A stretch of DNA of 64,000 nt, from positions 434,001-498,000 of the forward strand of contig NZ_VIRL01000003.1 in the NCBI RefSeq assembly GCF_006874465.1, read 5' to 3'. The notes below the pieces were generated by a model. That model saw nothing but the letters and a program-made list of their open reading frames with translations, made no database searches and was not told the DNA's origin. Made by a program: the position numbers and the translations under genes. Shown piece by piece: positions 16,914-25,252 of the stretch; positions within the stretch are counted from its first letter, which is position 1; every line of letters begins with the position of its first letter. Origin of the DNA: Microbispora bryophytorum. GTDB taxonomy: Bacteria; Actinomycetota; Actinomycetes; Streptosporangiales; Streptosporangiaceae.

Positions 16914-18949
16914 GCCACGCGGGCCTCGGCGTGTTCGAGCAGGAGTTCCCGGCGCAGCCGGGCCAGGTGCGTCCCGCTGTCGGTGGCCGACGAGCTGTAG
17001 CGGTCGATGTCGTGGATGGCGCGCCAGCCCGCAAGCCGATCCCTGACGACTCGCAGGACTCCGATGACCGGCAGCGAGCCCCCACCACCCGAGCCCACGC
17101 CACCCGAGGCGGGCCGCAGGATGGTCGGCCCGGACGTGAGGATGGCGTCCACCTGGGCGTAGCCGTCCTCGACCTGGCGGGTCACCTCGTCGATCGCCTC
17201 CTGCCTGGTGCAGCCTGTCTCGTGGCGGAGCACCCTGACGAGGTTGTAGGGACTGCCGGTGGCTTCGTCCTGGTCCACGGTCCGCAGGTCGTTCTCCGCG
17301 AGCACGGTGGCCGAGCCGAGGTCCAGCAACCGCCGCAGAAGCGGGTGATCGCGTACGGACGGCTCGAACTCCCGGCCACACGTGATCTCGAAGGCGTCCA
17401 GGAAGACGGGCACCCCTGCGCTCCCCAGGCGCAGCGGGAACTGGTCGCGCAGGCTGGGGACGTAGCCGCTGAGCCGGTGGCATGCCTCGCGCTCGGCCGC
17501 GTCCAGCCAGTCGAGCAGGTGGCCGATGGCCCGCGTCCGCCATGACGGCGGCTGGATCAGGCGGATCCGCTCCCACGCCTGGGCCAGGGCCGTGGCGACC
17601 GCGCCACCGGTCGGCGGGGTGTCGTCGAGCCCGCCGATGAGGAGGGCGAGCCGGTGACGCAGCCGGGCGGACTCCGCGTGGTCGGCGAGACCCGGCTCGT
17701 CGAAGAGGTCGTCGAGCACGACGCACACCAGCATCCACCGGGCCAGGGTTTCGAGCTGCTCGGCGTCGGCGCCCGGCCACATCAGCGCGGTGGCCGCGGC
17801 CATGCCGCTCCAGCGCGGGTGACGGCTCTCCTCCCGCGTGGCGGCCAGCCCGGAGTCCAGCAACCAGGCGTCCAACCGCTCCTGCACCACCCGGACCAGG
17901 ACGTCGCCCTGAACGGAAGCGGGGGAAGGGGCCGAAGCGGGCGCGGGCGCGGGCACGGCGACGGCAGCCGGGCCGGCCTGTCTCACGGAGCCCACGACCG
18001 ACCGCACGTAGTCGGCCACCGCCTCTCGCGACTCCGGATCGCCGACGCCCTCCAGCCGCAGAAGGGCCGCCTCCGCCTGCTCGCCGGCGACCTTCCGGGC
18101 GTCCTCCACGGCTCCGCAGGACAGGACCAGTTGCCGTGCGCGCTCGGCCTCGGCCGTCGGCAGACCGCGACGCAGCAGCCGGGCGAGCGCGGGGTCGCGG
18201 GCCAGGGCCCTGATCACGGGGAGTGTGTAGACGCCTTCGACGAGGTCGGAGTTGGTGGGTTTCCCCAGCTCTCCGGGAGTGGCGGTCAGGTCCAGGATGT
18301 CGTCGCGCACCTGGTAGGCCACGCCGAGATGCCAGCCGAACCGCGCCATGGCCTCCTCCGCCTCCGGGTCCCGCCCGGCCTGCATGGCGCCCAGCCGGCA
18401 GGCGAGGGACAGCAACTCGGCCGTCTTGGCGCCGGTCACCTCCAGATAGGCCTCCTCGGTGCGGGAGAGCAGGAAGCGGTCGGCGGTCTCGGCGATCATC
18501 CCCGAGCAGATGCGCTGGACGGCCTCGGCGGACACCAGTGCCTCGCGCTCGCCCAGCTCGGCGACGATCCGGCTGCCGCTGACGAACAGGAGGTCACCGG
18601 CCAGGACCGCCAGGCGTGCGCCCCACACGCTGTTGACGCTCGGCCTGCCCCTGCGCTGCCGCGCGTCGTCGATGACGTCGTCGTGCTGCAGCGACGCCAT
18701 GTGCAGCAGCTCGACGGCCGCCGCGGCCTTGACGGCACGGACGCCGGCGGCCCGCTCCGGGCCGGCGAGCACGTAGTACGACAGCAGGGCCAAGGTTGGC
18801 CGGATCAGGTGGCGGTGACCGGCCGGCTGCCTGGTCAGCGCCGTCAGATCGGCGCGGCTCGGCACGTCCGCCAGGCCGACGATCTCGCGCACCCGTTCCA
18901 GGTCGGACTCCAGGGCGGGAAAGACACGGGAAACGATCTCAGTTGTCAT
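16907..18949 (-). CDS. Bifunctional polyprenyl diphosphate synthase-terpene cyclase (prenyltransferase first)
   Basis: A 680-residue fusion. Residues 1-325 are a trans-polyprenyl diphosphate synthase: first Asp-rich motif DDVIDD 90-95 (LLHMASLQHDDVIDD), second motif YQVRDDILD with Asp216, Asp217, Asp220. The usual G-K-x-x-R-P box is altered (GHRHLIRP 44-51, lysine lacking). A Pro/Ala linker (about 328-346) joins a class I terpene cyclase: DDLFDE 413-418 and NSE-type triad NDLRTVDQD 553-561, ending IDRYSSSA. All metal-binding motifs of both domains are present. It would make a C15-C25-class prenyl diphosphate and cyclise it in one polypeptide (inference). ATG 18949; 20 bases downstream of an ABC permease gene, so probably an operon. 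Confidence 0.85.
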   Translation of the reverse strand: MTTEIVSRVFPALESDLERVREIVGLADVPSRADLTALTRQPAGHRHLIRPTLALLSYYVLAGPERAAGVRAVKAAAAVELLHMASLQHDDVIDDARQRRGRPSVNSVWGARLAVLAGDLLFVSGSRIVAELGEREALVSAEAVQRICSGMIAETADRFLLSRTEEAYLEVTGAKTAELLSLACRLGAMQAGRDPEAEEAMARFGWHLGVAYQVRDDILDLTATPGELGKPTNSDLVEGVYTLPVIRALARDPALARLLRRGLPTAEAERARQLVLSCGAVEDARKVAGEQAEAALLRLEGVGDPESREAVADYVRSVVGSVRQAGPAAVAVPAPAPASAPSPASVQGDVLVRVVQERLDAWLLDSGLAATREESRHPRWSGMAAATALMWPGADAEQLETLARWMLVCVVLDDLFDEPGLADHAESARLRHRLALLIGGLDDTPPTGGAVATALAQAWERIRLIQPPSWRTRAIGHLLDWLDAAEREACHRLSGYVPSLRDQFPLRLGSAGVPVFLDAFEITCGREFEPSVRDHPLLRRLLDLGSATVLAENDLRTVDQDEATGSPYNLVRVLRHETGCTRQEAIDEVTRQVEDGYAQVDAILTSGPTILRPASGGVGSGGGGSLPVIGVLRVVRDRLAGWRAIHDIDRYSSSATDSGTHLARLRRELLLEHAEARVAR

Positions 18950-18969
18950 GGATGCTCCTGACGGGGGAT

Positions 18970-19758
18970 TCAGGCGGAAAGCGTGGCCGGCCCGCCCACC
19001 GGCCGGTGTACGCGCGTGCGGCCGGCGAAAGCGGAGACACCGAAGAGCGCCGTGCCCACGGCCCAGCACACGGCGGGGGCGACGGCGCTCCAGGGCACCG
19101 TGTCCAGGGCCACCGCCGCGACCGCCCCCTGCATCGGCCCGTAATCGGGCAGGTAACGCACCAGGGCGCCGGCCGCGGCCGGAGTGGCGAGGGGGCTCTG
19201 CAGGGCCAGATCGACCGAGCAGATCACGGTGACGAGGACCAGGCCGGCCAGGTCGCTGGTCAGCACGGCGGCCAGCACGATGCCGATCCCGCCGTAGATC
19301 AGCGCCCCGGCGAAGAGGGCGGTGGCGAGCAGCACGGGCTGCGCCGGCCGATGGGTCAGGCAGATCAGACCGGTCGCGTACGCCGCGACGCAGAGCGCGA
19401 CCACCACCAGGGCGGTGAGCTTCGCCGCGATCAGGCACAGCCGGGGAAAGCCCGACCGCACCAGCCGGCGATCGAAGGACGCCGAGTTCAACGTGGTCAC
19501 GAACATCATGAACCCGGTGATCAACGCGAGGATCTGCAGCGCCCCGGCGAGCTGGTTGAGCACGTTGGCCGGCAGGGCGACGACCCGCGCCGCGGCGCGT
19601 ACGTGGAACGGGAGCGCGACCTCCAGGGACAGGGCGTAGATGAGGATCGCCCACACCGGGATGAAGACCACAATGATCACGAGAGCCAGCCGGTTGCGCA
19701 GATGCTCCACGAACGTCATGCGCACGGCGGTGGCGTAGCAGGCCCAGTGACCTCTCAC
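18970..19758 (-). CDS. ABC-2 type transporter permease
   Basis: A 262-residue membrane protein with about six hydrophobic segments: NRLALVIIVVFIPVWAILIY near the N-terminus, ALQILALITGFMMFVTT, AKLTALVVVALCVAAYATG, LFAGALIYGGIGIVLAAVL, LAGLVLVTVICSV and VAPAVCWAVGTALFGVSAF. This is the layout of ABC-2 export permeases. Its start overlaps the stop of the ATPase gene by 4 bases, and the terpene synthase follows after 20 bases. Export of the terpene or another small hydrophobic product is inferred from context only. Confidence 0.8.
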   Translation of the reverse strand: MRGHWACYATAVRMTFVEHLRNRLALVIIVVFIPVWAILIYALSLEVALPFHVRAAARVVALPANVLNQLAGALQILALITGFMMFVTTLNSASFDRRLVRSGFPRLCLIAAKLTALVVVALCVAAYATGLICLTHRPAQPVLLATALFAGALIYGGIGIVLAAVLTSDLAGLVLVTVICSVDLALQSPLATPAAAGALVRYLPDYGPMQGAVAAVALDTVPWSAVAPAVCWAVGTALFGVSAFAGRTRVHRPVGGPATLSA

Positions 19759-20384
19759 GCGGCACCGGTCCTGTCCGCGACCCGCAGCACGCCGCCCTCC
19801 AGCCGATGGAGCGTGTCGAGGCGCGCGGCGTCGTACGCGAGGTGGGAGACGACCAGCACCGAGCGGCCACGCGCGCGCAGTTCCTCGGCCAGGTCCCAGA
19901 ACCGGACGTACGTCTCCCAGTCGAAGCCCTGGTAGGGCTCGTCGAGCAGGAGCACGTCCGGATCGTGCATCAGGGCCAGGACGAGGTTGAGCTTCTGCCG
20001 CGTGCCGCCGCTCAGCGTGGCGGGGCGGGCCCGGCGGGAGCCGGAGAACCGCAGCGCGTCGAGCAGTTCCTCGGCCCGGCGCAGACTCTCCAGGCCGTAG
20101 GCGACCTGGAAGAACCGCAGGTGCTGCTCGACCGTGAACGCCTCGTGCAGCACCGTCTCCTGCGGGCAGTGACCCATGTGCCCGCGGTGGCGCACCGACC
20201 CGCCGTCCGGCCGCAGGTCGCCCGCGAGGACGCGCAGCAGCGTGGTCTTGCCCGCGCCGTTCTCCCCGACGATCCCCACCACCCGGCCGGGCGGCAGATC
20301 GAGATTCACCGCACGCAGGACCGGGCCACCCCGGTAGCCCTTCCGTACGTCCCGCACCCGCAGCACGGGCTCATCCGACGGCAT
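19755..20384 (-). CDS. ABC transporter ATP-binding protein
   Basis: A 209-residue ABC ATPase with Walker A GENGAGKTT (about residue 37), signature LSGGTRQKLNL, Walker B VLLLDEP and switch histidine VLVVSH. Short form without extra domains, as expected for two-component ABC-2 exporters. ATG 20384. The stop overlaps the permease start by 4 bases, indicating coupled translation. First gene of the ATPase-permease-terpene synthase set. Confidence 0.9.
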   Translation of the reverse strand: MPSDEPVLRVRDVRKGYRGGPVLRAVNLDLPPGRVVGIVGENGAGKTTLLRVLAGDLRPDGGSVRHRGHMGHCPQETVLHEAFTVEQHLRFFQVAYGLESLRRAEELLDALRFSGSRRARPATLSGGTRQKLNLVLALMHDPDVLLLDEPYQGFDWETYVRFWDLAEELRARGRSVLVVSHLAYDAARLDTLHRLEGGVLRVADRTGAA

Positions 20385-20442
20385 GCGCCACCTCCTCCGA
20401 CCCGGTCCCGCCTGACTGCGCTACCTGTGTGCTACCTGTGTG

Positions 20443-21093
20443 CTACTTGGGTGCGTCGACGGCGATGAACGCGACGGTGCCGCTGCCCTGGACGCTGCTC
20501 ACGCCCTTGGTGGAGCACTGGCCGATGTCCGAGGTGGGGGCGGCCTTCCCGGCGATCCGCTTGCCCTTCAGCTTCCCTTGGGTGACCTCGCCGACCAGCA
20601 TCATGTCGCCCGGGTTGTACGAGGCGATTCCGTCCATGTTGGGCCGGATCGTGGAGGTGCCCAGTTTCTGGCCCTGGGCGTCCTTCCAGGTGACGGTGCC
20701 TGTGCCGGCGACGTTCTGGAGGCCGGTGCAGGACGCCTGCGCGCTGCCCTGGAGGGTGACCGTCCCCGAGCGGAGGTTGGGGAAGCTCTTGTCGGGAGAG
20801 ACGCAGCCGGTGAGCGTCAGGACGCCCTTGGCGGTCACCGCGCGGGCCTCCTTGCCCACCGCGGGGTCGGCGGTGATCGGCTGGGCGGCGCTCGTGCTCA
20901 TCGCGCACGTCAGCACGGTGTGGCCGCCCTGCTGCTTCGGCGAGGGGTCGGCGACCGGCCTGGTGCGCGCGCCGGCGCTGCCCGACGCGCCCTCGGCGAC
21001 CGACGGGACGACCGTCAGGGCCAGGGCCACCACACCCGCCGCGGCGGCGGCGAGACCGCCGGCCAGGTACGCGCGAGATCGAGATACGTTCAT
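20443..21093 (-). CDS. Secreted hypothetical protein
   Basis: A 216-residue protein with a Sec signal peptide (MNVSRSRAYLAGGLAAAAAG ... PSVAEGA, cleavage about residue 35). The mature part contains several paired cysteines (LTCAMS, LTGCVSPD, ASCTGLQ, GQCSTKG) and a repeating beta-rich pattern (SGTVTLQGSAQ, GTGTVTW, GSGTVAFIAVD), suggesting a disulfide-bonded beta protein. I recognise no family. Located 58 bases upstream of the ABC ATPase start on the same strand; relation to the terpene operon unclear. Confidence 0.7.
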   Translation of the reverse strand: MNVSRSRAYLAGGLAAAAAGVVALALTVVPSVAEGASGSAGARTRPVADPSPKQQGGHTVLTCAMSTSAAQPITADPAVGKEARAVTAKGVLTLTGCVSPDKSFPNLRSGTVTLQGSAQASCTGLQNVAGTGTVTWKDAQGQKLGTSTIRPNMDGIASYNPGDMMLVGEVTQGKLKGKRIAGKAAPTSDIGQCSTKGVSSVQGSGTVAFIAVDAPK

Positions 21094-21221
21094 GGACTTC
21101 CCCCCGAATGATTGCTGTCGGCAATCTACTTATCACAATCGGTAACGGGAGGGCCGGTGAGTCGAGACGGGTCACCCGCCGTACCCCCTGGTCGACCCGG
21201 TACGTGTGTTAGCGTTGGTAC

Positions 21222-21461
21222 ATGTCTATGAAGAGGACGAACGTCTACGCCGATCCTGAGGACCTTGCCCTCATCAAGGAGGCGGCGAAGCGCAGGGGCA
21301 TTCCGGAGGCGGAGATCATCCGTGAGGGAATCCACTTGGCTGCAATGGCGAACCGTGTGTGGGACGAGCCGTTGGACTGGCCGACCTTCGTAGGCGGCGG
21401 CGAGCCGGTCACCAACGAAGAGATAACCTCGGTGGTGGCCAAGGGAGCTGCCAACAGGTGA
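21222..21461 (+). CDS. Ribbon-helix-helix antitoxin (VapB/CopG-like)
   Basis: A 79-residue protein: strand KRTNVYADPEDLALIKEAAKR, then RGIPEAEIIREGIHLAAMA, the ribbon-helix-helix DNA-binding unit, followed by an acidic tail (WPTFVGGGEPVTNEEI) likely to bind the toxin. The stop overlaps the GTG start of the PIN-domain gene (GTGA), the standard toxin-antitoxin arrangement. It likely represses its own promoter with the toxin as corepressor (family knowledge). Confidence 0.85.
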   Translation: MSMKRTNVYADPEDLALIKEAAKRRGIPEAEIIREGIHLAAMANRVWDEPLDWPTFVGGGEPVTNEEITSVVAKGAANR

Positions 21462-21892
21462 TCGTCATCGCGGACACCTCCGGCATCATCGCCGCCTCTG
21501 ATAGGAATGCGGCCGAGAGTACCGAGTGTCAGAGCATTCTCCGTGAGGCCGGGACCGTAGTCATCTCTCCGTTGGTTTTGGCGGAAGTCGATCACCTGGC
21601 CAAGGTCCGTTTCGGCTCTGCCGCTCGGGTGCAGATCATCGCCTTCATCCTCTCCAATGCGCGGCGTCTGCGCTTTCAGGTCCCGGAAGTCTCGACCGAA
21701 GTCCTGGAGGCGGCATGTGCGGTGCGGCACCGCTATGCATCAATGGACCTGGACCTCGCCGACGCGGTCAATGTCGTGCTGGCCGCGGAGTTCCGGACGG
21801 ACGCCATGCTCACGCTGGACCGGCGTGATTTCCGGGCGGTGCGCCCTCTGACACCGCACAAGGCATTCCGGCTGTTGCCGGACGACATGTAG
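21458..21892 (+). CDS. PIN-domain ribonuclease toxin (VapC-like)
   Basis: A 144-residue PIN protein starting at GTG 21458 (VIVIADTSGIIAASD). The acidic active-site residues are visible: Asp in IADTSG, Glu in LAEVDHLA, Asp in MDLDLADAV, Asp in TLDRRDF. It is expected to be a Mg-dependent endoribonuclease neutralised by the preceding antitoxin. Base composition matches the surroundings, so recent transfer is not evident. The two genes share a 4-base overlap. Confidence 0.85.
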   Translation: MIVIADTSGIIAASDRNAAESTECQSILREAGTVVISPLVLAEVDHLAKVRFGSAARVQIIAFILSNARRLRFQVPEVSTEVLEAACAVRHRYASMDLDLADAVNVVLAAEFRTDAMLTLDRRDFRAVRPLTPHKAFRLLPDDM

Positions 21893-22044
21893 CCGAGCCT
21901 CAGACTTCCCGCGAAGGGGCCCGTGGGTCGTCGGTTACATTTCCTGGGGCTCCCGATCAGGGCGCCGTCTGGGAGGCGGAAGCCGAAGCCGGCCTCCGCC
22001 CTCGCGGTCACGGCGATGAAAGTGTGGCGACCCGGCGGTTCGGC

Positions 22045-22779
22045 TCAGATCGCTACCGTCATCACGGTCTCGACGACGTGGAAACCGAGCCTCTCGTACA
22101 CGTGGCGGGCGGGGTTGCCTTCGGTGACCGCCAGGCCCATGCCGTCCAGCCCGGCCGCGCCGGCCCGGGCCAGGGTGACCGACAGCATGAGCGCGCCGAG
22201 ACCTCGCGGCGACCGGTCCGGATGCCGGAACACGTCCGCGATCCACGGTCCCCGGTTCGAGCCGGTGACGAGAACTCCCCCCACGACCTCGCCCGTCCCA
22301 GGAGAGCCGTCCCGCACGGCGAGGACGCTGCAGGAAAGCAGGGGGCCGATCTCCTCGCCGCCGAGGAGCGGAACGAGCTCCTCCTGCAACGCCTTCTCGG
22401 GGTCGCGGGGGCGGTGGTCGGGATGGCCGGGCGGGTAGGCCGCGAACCACGCGGGGAGGATCTCGGCGGGCGGCCGATCACAGGGGACTATCAGAAAGCC
22501 GTCCGGAGCGGTGTCGGTGACCGGCCGGGCGAGCGGCAGATCGCACCGCATCACGTGCATGTGCCGCAGCAGCCGCGCGCCTCGGTCGAGCAGGGCCTGA
22601 CCGAGATCGACCGGCGCGGAGACCGCCCAGCCGGGCATCCGCGACGTGATCGCGTCGGCGGCTCCCCGGCCGACGTCCTCGATCGCGTACGCCCAGGGGC
22701 GGCCGTCGCGGACGCCTTCCAGATAACTGAACACCGGGACGCCGCCGGGGCCGGGCATTCTCCGCCGCTCCTCGGTCAT
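22045..22779 (-). CDS. GNAT-family N-acetyltransferase
   Basis: A 244-residue GNAT protein. The C-terminal acetyl-CoA domain shows GEVVGGVLVTGSNRGPWIADVFRHP followed by the pyrophosphate-binding R-x-x-G-x-G/A run (SPRGLGALML) and the terminal AVTEGNPARHVYERLGF. The N-terminal 100 residues form an extra domain, possibly a second, degenerate GNAT lobe. Substrate unknown. ATG 22779 is taken; a start at 22800 is also possible. It is downstream of the XRE/DUF2975 pair on the same strand, with a 45-base gap. Confidence 0.75.
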   Translation of the reverse strand: MTEERRRMPGPGGVPVFSYLEGVRDGRPWAYAIEDVGRGAADAITSRMPGWAVSAPVDLGQALLDRGARLLRHMHVMRCDLPLARPVTDTAPDGFLIVPCDRPPAEILPAWFAAYPPGHPDHRPRDPEKALQEELVPLLGGEEIGPLLSCSVLAVRDGSPGTGEVVGGVLVTGSNRGPWIADVFRHPDRSPRGLGALMLSVTLARAGAAGLDGMGLAVTEGNPARHVYERLGFHVVETVMTVAI

Positions 22780-22824
22780 ATCGCGAGGTTCGCGCACCAC
22801 GGCCCGATCGGCAACCGGTCGAGG

Positions 22825-23064
22825 TCACGCGTCCGCGTCGTCCCCGTCATCCGCGTCGTCCCCGTCCTCCCAGCGCAGCAGGTCTCCCGGCTGGCACTCC
22901 AGCGCCTCGCAGAGCGCGGCGAGTGTCGAGAAGCGCACCGCCTTGGCGCGGCCGTTCTTGAGCACCGCCAGATTGGCGGGTGTGATCCCGACGCGGTCCG
23001 CGAGCTCGCCCACGGACATCTTCCGCTTGGCCAGCAGCACGTCGATCTCGACGACGATCGGCAT
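22825..23064 (-). CDS. XRE-family (YozG-like) regulator of the DUF2975 pair
   Basis: A 79-residue Cro/CI-type HTH protein: VEIDVLLAKRKMSVGELADRVGITPANLAVLKNGRAKAVRFSTLAALCEALECQPGDLL. This is the short YozG-like type that accompanies DUF2975 membrane proteins. It ends with an acidic repeat tail (DGDDADDGDDADA) from an imperfect nucleotide repeat. Its ATG overlaps the stop of the DUF2975 gene by one base (TGATG). Overlapping palindromes at 23584-23610 are its likely operator. Confidence 0.85.
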   Translation of the reverse strand: MPIVVEIDVLLAKRKMSVGELADRVGITPANLAVLKNGRAKAVRFSTLAALCEALECQPGDLLRWEDGDDADDGDDADA

Positions 23065-23561
23065 CAGATCACCTCGTCCAGCTCGGCCTGCATCCGCGCC
23101 GCCTCGATGTCGCGCCTGACAGCCTGGGCGAGCAGCATCCGCAGCACGAGCACGATGAGCGCGACCCCCAGCACCGCCACGCCGGCCCCGCCCACCAGGA
23201 GGACCACGCCCGGGGGGACGGCTTCGCCCGGAGCCAGGACGACCCCGAGCGCGAAGATCAGGAGGGCGGCCGCCACGAAAGCGCCGATCACGACGTTCAC
23301 CCATCGGAAGGCGTCGTGGGAGAAGACCGTTCCTCGCCGCACCATCGTCACCAGACGCCACACGCTGACCAGGACGACCTCGACCGTCACGACGCCCAGG
23401 AACGTGATCGCCAGGAACGGGGAGCGCAGGTAGGCGTAGTCCGGGTCGAGTCTCTCCAGGTCGGAGGCGAGGAGCGGCACCATCACGGCCTGCACGAACA
23501 CCGAGCCGGCGAGCAGTGCCACGAGCACGGCACGCAGCGCGAGCACTGTCAGCTGTCTCAT
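23064..23561 (-). CDS. DUF2975 membrane protein
   Basis: A 165-residue protein with four hydrophobic segments (LALRAVLVALLAGSVFVQAV; FLAITFLGVVTVEVVLVSVW; WVNVVIGAFVAAALLIFALGVVL; VLLVGGAGVAVLGVALIVLVL) and a conserved loop RRGTVFSHDAFRWVNVV, diagnostic of DUF2975. Function unknown; the pair with a small XRE regulator is widespread in bacteria. ATG 23561 has GGAGAGAC upstream. Co-transcribed with the XRE gene through a 1-base overlap. Confidence 0.85.
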   Translation of the reverse strand: MRQLTVLALRAVLVALLAGSVFVQAVMVPLLASDLERLDPDYAYLRSPFLAITFLGVVTVEVVLVSVWRLVTMVRRGTVFSHDAFRWVNVVIGAFVAAALLIFALGVVLAPGEAVPPGVVLLVGGAGVAVLGVALIVLVLRMLLAQAVRRDIEAARMQAELDEVI

Positions 23562-23583
23562 CGTCTCTCCTTCAATCGAAGCA

Positions 23584-23610
23584 CGATAGAAATCTATCGA
23601 TAATCGATAG
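23584..23610. promoter_or_regulatory. Overlapping palindromes upstream of DUF2975/XRE pair
   Basis: CGATAGAAATCTATCG (23584-23599) is a perfect 16-base inverted repeat, and CTATCGATAATCGATAG (23594-23610) is a second, 17 bases with a single central base. They lie 23-49 bases upstream of the start codon, where a repressor would block initiation. Autoregulation by the encoded XRE protein is inferred. Confidence 0.65.
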
Positions 23611-23653
23611 GAAGAAGCAAGGCGTGCTCCCGGCCGATGCTCGGGACCGCTCC

Positions 23654-25114
23654 CTAGACGCCCTGGGGCAGGCGGAACAGGCGGCCGGGGTCGTACGCCG
23701 CCTTGACCCGGGCCAGCCGGGCGGCGTTGGCGCCGTAGTACTGCTGCCGCCAGTTCTTGAGCTCCGGATCGATGTAGTTCACGTACGCGTGGTCGCCGAA
23801 ATACGGCCGCATGGCGGCGTGGGCGGCCCGGGCCCAGGCGGCCGCGCCGGAGAAGTGGGAGTAGTACTGCACGCTGAACAACGCCTTGCGGTGGGGGAAG
23901 GCGGTGGCGTCGGGCCGGACCCGGGCGACGGCGCCGCCGAGCGCGTCGAGCATCACCGTGTGCCGACCCGGCGCGGCGACCCGGGCCAGCAGCGCCTTGA
24001 TCCCGGCCGACGACAGCGGCGTGTACGCGAAGTGCGACTTGGCCGAGAACGAGTCGCGGACCAGCTTGCCCCTCGCGTTCTGCCCGGGAAGCGTGCCCGG
24101 ACGGTGGCACTGGGCCACCGACATCGACGCGCAGCCCGCCTCCACCATCATCGCGTGGTCGTAGGCGGACGTCGCGACGTAGCGGGTCGACGGGCCCGAT
24201 CCGACGCGGTCGACGAGCTTCTGCAGCAGGTTCTCGCACGCTGTCCTGCCACCGAGGTAGAGGCCGCCCACCATCACGTCGAGCGACGGGTCGTGGTCGA
24301 GATGGCAGTTGGACCACATCGCGTCAGGCGCGGCGGGCGCCCACGCCTGCCACGCCTTCAGCACGGCCGCGGCCTTCGACCAGGGCCAGTGCAGGAAGAA
24401 CAGGGTCACGGAACGCGTCGGATGGGTCCGGAACGTGAACGACGTCGCCACGCCGAAGTTGCCGCCGCCGCCTCCCCGGGAGGCCCAGTAGAGGTCCGGG
24501 TGCGAGCTCGGCGAGCAGGTCACGACCTTCCCGTCCGCCGTGACGACCTTCAAAGACTCCAGCGCGTCGCAGGTCAGGCCGTACTGCCGCGACACCACGC
24601 CGATGCCGCCGCCCAGCGTGAGCCCGGCCACCCCGACCGTCGGGCAGGACCCCGCCGGGATGCTGACGCCGTGCGCGGCCAGCTTGGCGTACACGTCGAC
24701 CAGCCGCGCCCCGGCGCCGACCGTGGCGTGGCCGCCCGAGGAGGACACGCCGCTCATCGGCGACACGTCGACGACGAGCCCGCTGCCCGTGGACCAGCCC
24801 GCGTAGCTGTGGCCGCCCGACCGGGAGGTCACCGGCACGCCGTACCGCCGGGCGAACGCCAGGCACTCCGACACGTCCGCCGCCGTCGTGCAGTAGGCCA
24901 CCCCGACCGGCCGTGCGGAGTCGAAGGCCGAGTTGAACACGCGGCGCGCGTTGTCGTACGACGCGTCGCCGGGGCGGATCAGCTTGCCGTCCAGCCCCCG
25001 CCCGAGCGCGGACCAGTCGGCGGGACGGGGACCCGCGGCGGCGAAGGCCGTGCCGGAAAGGGCGGTGGCCCCGGCAAGGGCCGAGACGCGAAGGAAACTC
25101 CGTCTGTCGATCAT
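23654..25114 (-). CDS. Tat-exported FAD-linked oxidase (berberine-bridge-enzyme-like)
   Basis: A 486-residue flavoenzyme with a twin-arginine signal (DRRSFLRVSALAGATAL). The FAD domain contains SGGHSYAGWSTGSG, whose histidine is the usual covalent flavin ligand, and PAGSCPTVGVAGLTLGGGIG, whose cysteine is the second (6-S-cysteinyl) ligand, so bicovalent FAD is expected. The C-terminus keeps the BBE-type YDPGRLFRLPQG. Family members oxidise sugars, alcohols or alkaloid-like substrates; the substrate here is unknown. Single-gene unit with a 6+6 inverted repeat just upstream (25126-25145). Confidence 0.85.
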   Translation of the reverse strand: MIDRRSFLRVSALAGATALSGTAFAAAGPRPADWSALGRGLDGKLIRPGDASYDNARRVFNSAFDSARPVGVAYCTTAADVSECLAFARRYGVPVTSRSGGHSYAGWSTGSGLVVDVSPMSGVSSSGGHATVGAGARLVDVYAKLAAHGVSIPAGSCPTVGVAGLTLGGGIGVVSRQYGLTCDALESLKVVTADGKVVTCSPSSHPDLYWASRGGGGGNFGVATSFTFRTHPTRSVTLFFLHWPWSKAAAVLKAWQAWAPAAPDAMWSNCHLDHDPSLDVMVGGLYLGGRTACENLLQKLVDRVGSGPSTRYVATSAYDHAMMVEAGCASMSVAQCHRPGTLPGQNARGKLVRDSFSAKSHFAYTPLSSAGIKALLARVAAPGRHTVMLDALGGAVARVRPDATAFPHRKALFSVQYYSHFSGAAAWARAAHAAMRPYFGDHAYVNYIDPELKNWRQQYYGANAARLARVKAAYDPGRLFRLPQGV

Positions 25115-25125
25115 GGTCGTACTCC

Positions 25126-25145
25126 CGAGGTGGTGATCTACCTCG
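25126..25145. promoter_or_regulatory. Inverted repeat upstream of the flavin oxidase gene
   Basis: CGAGGT and ACCTCG separated by eight bases, 12-31 bases before the start codon. It overlaps the likely leader and could be an operator or a translation-blocking hairpin. Confidence 0.35.
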
Positions 25146-25252
25146 TTGAGACGCTCATGGAATCGATCCGGTTGGTTACAAGGTCGTCACGTCGCCCCGG
25201 TGCGGAAGGGCCGCGCCGGAGACCCGGGGGCCGCCCGGCGTGCCCGACGTCG

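Noticed and set aside
16907..18949. Encapsulin cargo-type polyprenyl transferase
   Set aside because: No encapsulin shell gene is nearby and the N-terminus lacks a long disordered targeting extension. The C-terminal half is a terpene cyclase.
21222..21892. Toxin-antitoxin pair as mark of a mobile element
   Set aside because: No integrase, transposase or flanking repeats, and base composition equals the surroundings.
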